Positions 59,010 to 64,000 of a DNA stretch of 64,000 nucleotides are shown here, one piece after another. How positions within the stretch are numbered: position 1 is the first letter of the stretch; every line of letters starts with the position of its first letter. Location of the stretch: positions 1 through 64,000 of the forward strand of contig JADZFR010000006.1 in NCBI GenBank assembly GCA_020849795.1. Direction: 5' to 3'. The DNA comes from Planctomycetota bacterium. GTDB taxonomy: Bacteria > Planctomycetota > UBA8742 > UBA2392. The position numbers and the translations under genes are program-made. The notes beneath the pieces were generated by a model. It had not been told where the DNA came from. It was given only the letters and a program-made list of their open reading frames with translations, and made no database searches.

Positions 59010-61907
59010 TTGGTTTCTCGCCTGATTGCCTTTTCGTTGCTTGCGATCGTTGCCGCATTGGTCCAGGCGCCGCCGCAGGCCGTGGCCCAGGGCGTTCCGG
59101 CTGCGCTTTCGGCGCAGGAGTATGCTGACCGCGCCCGGCGGCTTCGCGAGTTCGGCTACCCTGAACTTGCTCGCACGCAGCTTGAGGCAGGCGCCCGCAG
59201 CTTTCCCACGGAAAAACCAATCGTGCTTGAGCAACTGGTGCTGCTGACGCACACCCGCGCCGGCGCCGATGAAATCGGCCCGTGGATTCGCGTGTTTCAC
59301 CAGTTGTACGCCAACGATTACGATTGCGCGCTGGCCGTTGCCAACTGGCTGGAGATGAACGAGCAGTTGCCGGTGCCGCCGGACTTTGAAGACCCGAAGC
59401 AACTCAAGACCGCGCTGGACCGGTTGGTCGTAGAAATGACAGTTTTCCGCGAGCTTGCCCGGTCCATCACCGAGCCCACGGACAAGCTGCCCGAGTCCGC
59501 CAAGGGCAGGCCCGACATGCCGCTGGCCTATCTCGCACGCTGCGCGTTGGCCAAGCCGCGGCAGTTGCAGGTTGACCACTTCGCAGCCAGCTATCTCGAC
59601 AAGCTGGCGTGCAGTTTCCAGGGCTGGTCGCTGATCGACCGCAGCCTGATGCCGTTCCAGGTTGCGGCGCTGGAGTTGTTCGAGCTTTGCATCCCGCTGT
59701 ACAAGCGTATTGAACCCGACAAGGACAGCACCGCCTACGCGCGGCAGCGCCTGACCGAGATTTACTTTCGCATCGGCAAGTACGCCGAGGCAAAGCAGCA
59801 GGCGCTGGCCCTGGACTTTGTCGCGCCCAACAGCGGCACCGCCGCCCGCGTGCTGCAGCACATTGCCCAGCGTACCGACGACTTCGACCTGCTGGTGGAC
59901 GCCATGGACCGCCAGGCTCGCGTCTGGCGCGACCCGCAGTGGCAGCTTCATCTGCTGGCTGCCAAGCGCGTGCGCGAGAAGAAATGGCTGATGGCCACCT
60001 GGATGGCCTGGCTTGCGGCGCAGGACCGCTTTCTGCAAGACCACGAACGCGCCGCCGCGCTGCAAGAGTTGATCGTGGCGCAGCCGGAGTTCCTTGAAGC
60101 ATACTTCGCCGATGCCTCGCAGCGCGTGGAAGTTGCAATGCAGGCGCCGCCCCAAGATGCGCAGCGCATTCTTGAAAGCTCGCTTGCTGTGCTGGAGAAG
60201 TGCAAGGCGCTGGGCGAGGTGTTCATTGAATGGCACGCACTGCGCGCCAACGTGCTGTGGCAGCTCGGCCGCTACAAAGAGGCCGCGCTTGAGTACAAGC
60301 TGGTGGCCGAGAAGGACGCGAGCGACGCCAACGCACCGCGCTATGCGGTCGCTGCCGAAGAGATTGCCGCGGGCCTTTACAACGGCAGCGATTTTCTCGA
60401 TTACCGGGCGGTCCTTGAAGAGACCGGTGACTTTCGCGTCAAGCTGGCCAGGTTGAAAGACATCTGTGCGCGCTCGCCCAAGTTCAAGCTCGCGCAGGCG
60501 CTGCTGGCCAAAGTCGCGCTGCTGCTGAAAGAGTTTCAGTCCGCGGCGACGGCCGCTGCCGCTGCCATTGAACTCGGCGCTGAGGGCATGGATGTGCGCG
60601 ACAACAGCGCATGGGCACAGATGCGGCTTGGCAACTACGCCAAGGCAGCCGAGCAGTTCAAGCAGATTGACGAGGCGCGGCCCGGTTACAACGATGCCGG
60701 TCGCTGGCACAGCCTGTGCCAGTGGGCCGCCAACGGCAGCCAGGACGAACAACGCGCTTTCGCAAAGTGGCTGAGCTCGCAAGACAAAGACCAGCAGCCG
60801 ACCATGCGCCGCAAGCTGATGGAAGAGGCCGTGCAGCTTGCGCCGCGCTTTCCGGAGGCGCTGCTTGAGCTTGCGCTGCTTGAAGTGCAACTGAGCAACT
60901 TCCAGGCGGCGGAGGGCTTGCTGGACCGCGCCCTTGAAAACGCGCGCGACAAGTGGGGGCGCGCAGCGATTCACATGGCGCGTGGGCGTCTGTTCATTGC
61001 CGGCAAGCGAGTTGAGCGTGCCGTGGCCGAGTTTGAAGCAAGCTACGCAGCCGACAAGAGCGACGGCGGCGCGTTGCTGCTGGCGGCGATTGCGCTGCAC
61101 AGCGGCAACGAGAATGCCACGGCAAGCGCCGCCATGCGCAAGCTGTTTACCGAGGTGCCGAACACGCCGCTGCTGCGCCCGACGCCCGAAGAAGTGAACC
61201 TGCTGGATGTGCTGCCCGTGAAGTCTGAGGGGGCGCGCGCGCTGGCGCCGGCCTATGCCGCAGGGGACAAAGCCGAGTTCCGCGTGGTGATCGCGGTAAC
61301 CGGCGAAGGCAAAGGGCAGAGCGGGCAGGAGTTGAAGATCGAGTTCAGCATGGCAATGGAAGTGCTCGAGGTGCCCGACCACGGCGGCGTCTGGAAGATC
61401 AAGGCAACCTTCAGCGACCCGCCGTCAGAAGAGTGGCAGGCGCTGGATGGCCAGCAGACGGTGCTGACAATCAGCCCCTGGTTCGGCTTGTGTGAAGAGC
61501 CGCAGGTGACGGTGTTCCAGAACGTGGTGAACCCGGCAATCCAGGCGCTGACAGAAGGCTTCACCGTGGGGCTCGGCGACGCGCCGGTTGCGCCGCCCTA
61601 CGTGTGGAAAAACACGCTGAGCAAGGGCCCGCCGCACTTCGGCCAGGGCGACCCTGAAGGCGCATGCCTCAAGTCGGTCACGGGTGACAGCTTCACGGTT
61701 CTGCGCCGCGCGATGGCCGGCCGCAAGGTGGGGGACCGCAGTTCGCGCGACGCAGGATTTTCGCGCGTGCTGGAAGCAGAAGTTGAAGCCGGCGGCCCGC
61801 GCCGTGCCCTGCGCAAAGTGAGCTTCCAGATTGCGAAAGAAGAGCTGGCACCCGAGCGCGACGACGTAATCCGCTCGCACCTGCAAGTGAGCATCACCGC
61901 CAAATAG
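59010..61907 (+). CDS. Large secreted TPR-like repeat protein
   Basis: A 965-residue protein from a TTG at 59010, chosen because CAGGAG ends six bases before it and the protein then begins with a clean signal peptide (VSRLIAFSLLAIVAALVQAPP, cleavage near A-V-A-Q). The body is made of helical repeats with TPR-like spacing (for example YKEAALEYKLVAEKDAS, YAKAAEQFKQIDEARPGYNDA, VERAVAEFEASYAADKSDGGALLLAA), and the last 220 residues form a different, beta-rich domain. It is probably a periplasmic scaffold. Confidence 0.78.
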   Translation: MVSRLIAFSLLAIVAALVQAPPQAVAQGVPAALSAQEYADRARRLREFGYPELARTQLEAGARSFPTEKPIVLEQLVLLTHTRAGADEIGPWIRVFHQLYANDYDCALAVANWLEMNEQLPVPPDFEDPKQLKTALDRLVVEMTVFRELARSITEPTDKLPESAKGRPDMPLAYLARCALAKPRQLQVDHFAASYLDKLACSFQGWSLIDRSLMPFQVAALELFELCIPLYKRIEPDKDSTAYARQRLTEIYFRIGKYAEAKQQALALDFVAPNSGTAARVLQHIAQRTDDFDLLVDAMDRQARVWRDPQWQLHLLAAKRVREKKWLMATWMAWLAAQDRFLQDHERAAALQELIVAQPEFLEAYFADASQRVEVAMQAPPQDAQRILESSLAVLEKCKALGEVFIEWHALRANVLWQLGRYKEAALEYKLVAEKDASDANAPRYAVAAEEIAAGLYNGSDFLDYRAVLEETGDFRVKLARLKDICARSPKFKLAQALLAKVALLLKEFQSAATAAAAAIELGAEGMDVRDNSAWAQMRLGNYAKAAEQFKQIDEARPGYNDAGRWHSLCQWAANGSQDEQRAFAKWLSSQDKDQQPTMRRKLMEEAVQLAPRFPEALLELALLEVQLSNFQAAEGLLDRALENARDKWGRAAIHMARGRLFIAGKRVERAVAEFEASYAADKSDGGALLLAAIALHSGNENATASAAMRKLFTEVPNTPLLRPTPEEVNLLDVLPVKSEGARALAPAYAAGDKAEFRVVIAVTGEGKGQSGQELKIEFSMAMEVLEVPDHGGVWKIKATFSDPPSEEWQALDGQQTVLTISPWFGLCEEPQVTVFQNVVNPAIQALTEGFTVGLGDAPVAPPYVWKNTLSKGPPHFGQGDPEGACLKSVTGDSFTVLRRAMAGRKVGDRSSRDAGFSRVLEAEVEAGGPRRALRKVSFQIAKEELAPERDDVIRSHLQVSITAK

Positions 61908-61935
61908 TCGCGGTGCCCTGCTTCAATTCTGCGGG

Positions 61936-61995
61936 CTGCAAAGGCAACGATCGGTGAAGATCCATGAACATGTGCGCCGAAGTTCACCCGTGGTT
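61936..61995. repeat. Dispersed intergenic repeat, copy 2
   Basis: 60 bases matching 8284-8343 at 47 positions without gaps (hand count). It fills part of the 190-base gap before the UbiD gene, in the same orientation as copy 1. Confidence 0.65.
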
Positions 61996-62097
61996 TGATT
62001 GCAGTAGTGGTTTTTCGCGGCCTTCGGGCTTATGCGTATTGCAGGTGTGCCTGTTCGCCGCTTGACCGTTGATCTTGCCAATGCGATCAATGCGCCC

Positions 62098-64000
62098 ATG
62101 CCGTTTCCTGACCTGACATCGTTCATTGGGGCCCTGCGCAGCGCCGGCGAACTGCTGGAGTTTCATGAGCCCGTCAGCGTCGACCAGGAAATCGCCTGCC
62201 TGTCTGACCGTGTCAGCAAGATGCCCGGGGGCGGCAAGGCCCTGCTGTTTCACCGACCCACTGGCGCGAATGGCCGCGAATACAGCGCACCCGTGCTGAT
62301 CAACGCGCTCGGCAGCGAAGCGCGCATTGCCATGGCGTGTGGCGTTGCGAGCTTCGATGACTTGCGCGCGCGCCTTGCGGGCCTGCTGCACACGCTGCAA
62401 ACGCCGCGCCGCACGCTGATCGAGAAGCTGAGCGTGCTGCCGACACTGAAAGAGCTGTCAGGGTTCTTTCCCAAGCACGGCAAGGGCGGCCCGTGCCAGC
62501 AGGTCGTGAAGACCGGCGACGCAATCGACCTTGACGAAGTCCCGATTCTCAAAACCTGGCCGCAGGATGGCGGGCGCTTCATCACATATCCGCTGGTGTT
62601 CACGGAGTCGCCGCACGACGGCAAGCGCAACTGCGGCATGTACCGCATCCAGCAGTTCGACAAGCGCCTGGCGGGCTTTCATGTGCACACGCACCACACG
62701 GCTGCCGAGCACATGCGGCAGGCCCGCGCCAAAGGCCAGAACAAGCTGCCCGCAGCCATCTGCGTCGGCGGCGAACCCGTACTCACGTTCAGCGCGGTGG
62801 TGCCCCTGCCGCCGGGGCTGGACGAGATGATTCTTGCGGGCTTTCTGCAGGGCTCACCGGTCAAGATGGTGCCGTGCAAGACCGTGCCTTTGCATGTGCC
62901 CGCGAGCTGCGACTACGTCATCGAGGGCTGGATTCACTTCGACGAATTGCGCCGCGAGGGTCCCTTTGGCGACCACACCGGCTTTTACAGCCTGGCCGAC
63001 GACTATCCCACGTTTCATGTCAGCGCGATCACGCACCGGCGCAACCCGACGTATTTCGCCACGGTCGTCGGGCCGCCGCCGCAGGAAGACGCATGGCTGA
63101 CGCGGGCAATTGAGCGGCTGTTCCTGCCGTTGATGCAGCAGACGGTGCCCGAAGTTGTGGACTATCGCCTGCCATTCAGCGGAGTCGCGCACAACCTGAT
63201 GCTGGTGAAGATTCACAAAAGCTACCCCGGCCAGGCGCGCAAGGTCGCGCACGCCGTATGGGGGCTGGGCCAGGCGGCTTTTACAAAGGTGATTGCCGTG
63301 ATCGACCAGCACGGCCCCGCGCTGCACGATGAAGCGGCCGTGGCGGCGCACGTGCTTTCCAGCCTTGACGCGACCAGCAGCTTCGAGTTCGTGCTTGGGC
63401 CGACCGAGACGCTGGATCACGCCACGCGGGCGCTGCATTTCGGCAGCAAGGTCGCCGTCGATGCCACCACGCCAATGGCCGGCGAGCCGGGCACCGACAC
63501 CCAGGGCACAGGCATCACCGGCCTGCGCGAGCGGGGCCCGACGTCGCGCGCACAAAGCGGTGTCGGCCTGGACAGCCGCCCTGAAGTACCCCGCCCCGAC
63601 CTCAGCGGCATCGAGCACACGCGGGCATGGATGGCATCGCCGGCGGTTCTGGCCATCGAAATCGACAAGACTCGCGGCCACCAGGCGCGCGAAATGGCCA
63701 ACGCGTTGTTCGAGCGGGCGGGCGACAACGCGCTGCCACTGGTGGTGATTCTGCAGGCAGGCTTGGCTGGCCCCGGGCAGGCGCTTGCTCTGGTGTGGGC
63801 CGCGCTGGCAAACATAGATCCCGAGCGTGACCTGATGTTCGACGAGAAGCCGGTGCAGGAAAACGGCCGCTGGCATCTGAAGCGCCACCCGCGCCACATT
63901 GCTATCGACGCAACGCGCAAGGATTCCCGCGACGGATTCATGCGCGACTGGCCGGACATGCAGGTGCATGAGCCGCAAGTGCTGCAACGCGCGCGCGAGC
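62098..64000 (+). CDS. UbiD-family decarboxylase (partial, runs off the window)
   Basis: At least 634 codons with no stop before the window end. The start at 62098 (MPFPDLTSFIGALRSAGELLEF) matches UbiD N-termini; an ATG at 62032 is in frame. ILKTWPQDGGRFITYPLVFTE, GMYRIQQFDKRLAGFHVHTHH and EGPFGDHTGFYSL are UbiD signatures, the last including prenyl-FMN and catalytic acid contacts. The enzyme would decarboxylate an aromatic acid, often in menaquinone synthesis. TTGACC (62062-62067) is a good -35, and the mRNA may be leaderless. Confidence 0.88.
   Translation, partial: MPFPDLTSFIGALRSAGELLEFHEPVSVDQEIACLSDRVSKMPGGGKALLFHRPTGANGREYSAPVLINALGSEARIAMACGVASFDDLRARLAGLLHTLQTPRRTLIEKLSVLPTLKELSGFFPKHGKGGPCQQVVKTGDAIDLDEVPILKTWPQDGGRFITYPLVFTESPHDGKRNCGMYRIQQFDKRLAGFHVHTHHTAAEHMRQARAKGQNKLPAAICVGGEPVLTFSAVVPLPPGLDEMILAGFLQGSPVKMVPCKTVPLHVPASCDYVIEGWIHFDELRREGPFGDHTGFYSLADDYPTFHVSAITHRRNPTYFATVVGPPPQEDAWLTRAIERLFLPLMQQTVPEVVDYRLPFSGVAHNLMLVKIHKSYPGQARKVAHAVWGLGQAAFTKVIAVIDQHGPALHDEAAVAAHVLSSLDATSSFEFVLGPTETLDHATRALHFGSKVAVDATTPMAGEPGTDTQGTGITGLRERGPTSRAQSGVGLDSRPEVPRPDLSGIEHTRAWMASPAVLAIEIDKTRGHQAREMANALFERAGDNALPLVVILQAGLAGPGQALALVWAALANIDPERDLMFDEKPVQENGRWHLKRHPRHIAIDATRKDSRDGFMRDWPDMQVHEPQVLQRARE

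Noticed and set aside
58908..61382. Long minus-strand frame opposite the TPR-like protein
   Set aside because: The sense frame has a signal peptide, Shine-Dalgarno and repeats; the antisense product is His/Leu/Arg-rich with no motif.
61908..62097. Possible small gene or RNA gene before the UbiD gene
   Set aside because: No frame with coding character; the stretch is explained by the dispersed repeat plus a promoter-like TTGACC.

Overview
This window is high-GC bacterial chromosome. It is densely packed with genes on both strands, and most gaps are under 150 bases. No ribosomal RNA or phage structural genes are visible. The gene content points to a Gram-negative, probably Planctomycetota-like bacterium, as a moderate inference. 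The evidence is several lipoproteins with clear lipoboxes, three zinc-ribbon plus single-membrane-helix proteins, FHA and von Willebrand A (vWA) proteins, a eukaryote-type UDP-sugar pyrophosphorylase, a squalene/phytoene synthase and a two-gene ergothioneine route. Nothing in the window proves the phylum.

Layout. 1-3.6 kb: a coiled-coil protein, a secreted protein overlapping a pterin dehydratase, and a DUF1778/GNAT toxin-antitoxin pair with a palindromic operator. 3.6-6.3 kb: an FAD oxidoreductase, then a REP-associated transposase bracketed by mirrored hairpin clusters. 6.3-14.9 kb: small lipoproteins, a quinol-monooxygenase-like protein, a STAS-FHA fusion, a methyltransferase, a lipopolysaccharide-kinase-like protein, an M14 peptidase lipoprotein, a dGTPase, RidA, an esterase, and a membrane-anchored protein with a carrier-protein-like domain. 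15-22.1 kb: zinc-ribbon membrane proteins, an ornithine-type aminotransferase, and a methyltransferase plus squalene-synthase pair. 22.3-24.3 kb: tRNA-Gly, followed directly by a two-gene cassette (three-Cys-motif partner TcmP plus a Gp37/Gp68-DUF5131 three-Cys protein) between 21-bp direct repeats. 24.3-37.4 kb: mixed housekeeping genes, a sigma-54 activator, an orphan DNA methyltransferase, a long disordered membrane protein with four copies of a T-V/M-F-S-P-P-P-P motif, a UDPGP-family enzyme and a Nif3-like protein. 37.5-41.6 kb: molybdate transporter modABC and leucyl aminopeptidase. 41.7-46 kb: yidD, then an ECF sigma factor translationally coupled to a membrane vWA protein, and a vWA lipoprotein paralogue. 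46-52.8 kb: a secreted protein, mutY, and an adaptor/permease/ATPase export system. 52.9-57.5 kb: an SDR plus PQQ-type sugar dehydrogenase pair, divergent egtB-egtD, and tRNA-Leu. 57.6-64 kb: tatA, a zinc-ribbon membrane protein, a large repeat-rich secreted protein, and a UbiD-family decarboxylase running off the end.

Two patterns run through the window. First, at least 13 genes have a good -10 hexamer ending only 6-8 bases before the start codon, so leaderless mRNAs appear common here; this was also used to choose several starts. Second, regulatory or signalling proteins built from recognisable but modified domains recur: a carrier-like domain without its serine, a hydrolase without its nucleophile, a squalene synthase with an altered second Asp motif, and a sigma-54 activator with GAFTDA.

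The best candidate for an undescribed system is the TcmP/DUF5131 cassette inserted in the tRNA-Gly terminator. Next come the proline-rich phosphosite-like repeat protein and the ECF-sigma/vWA locus.
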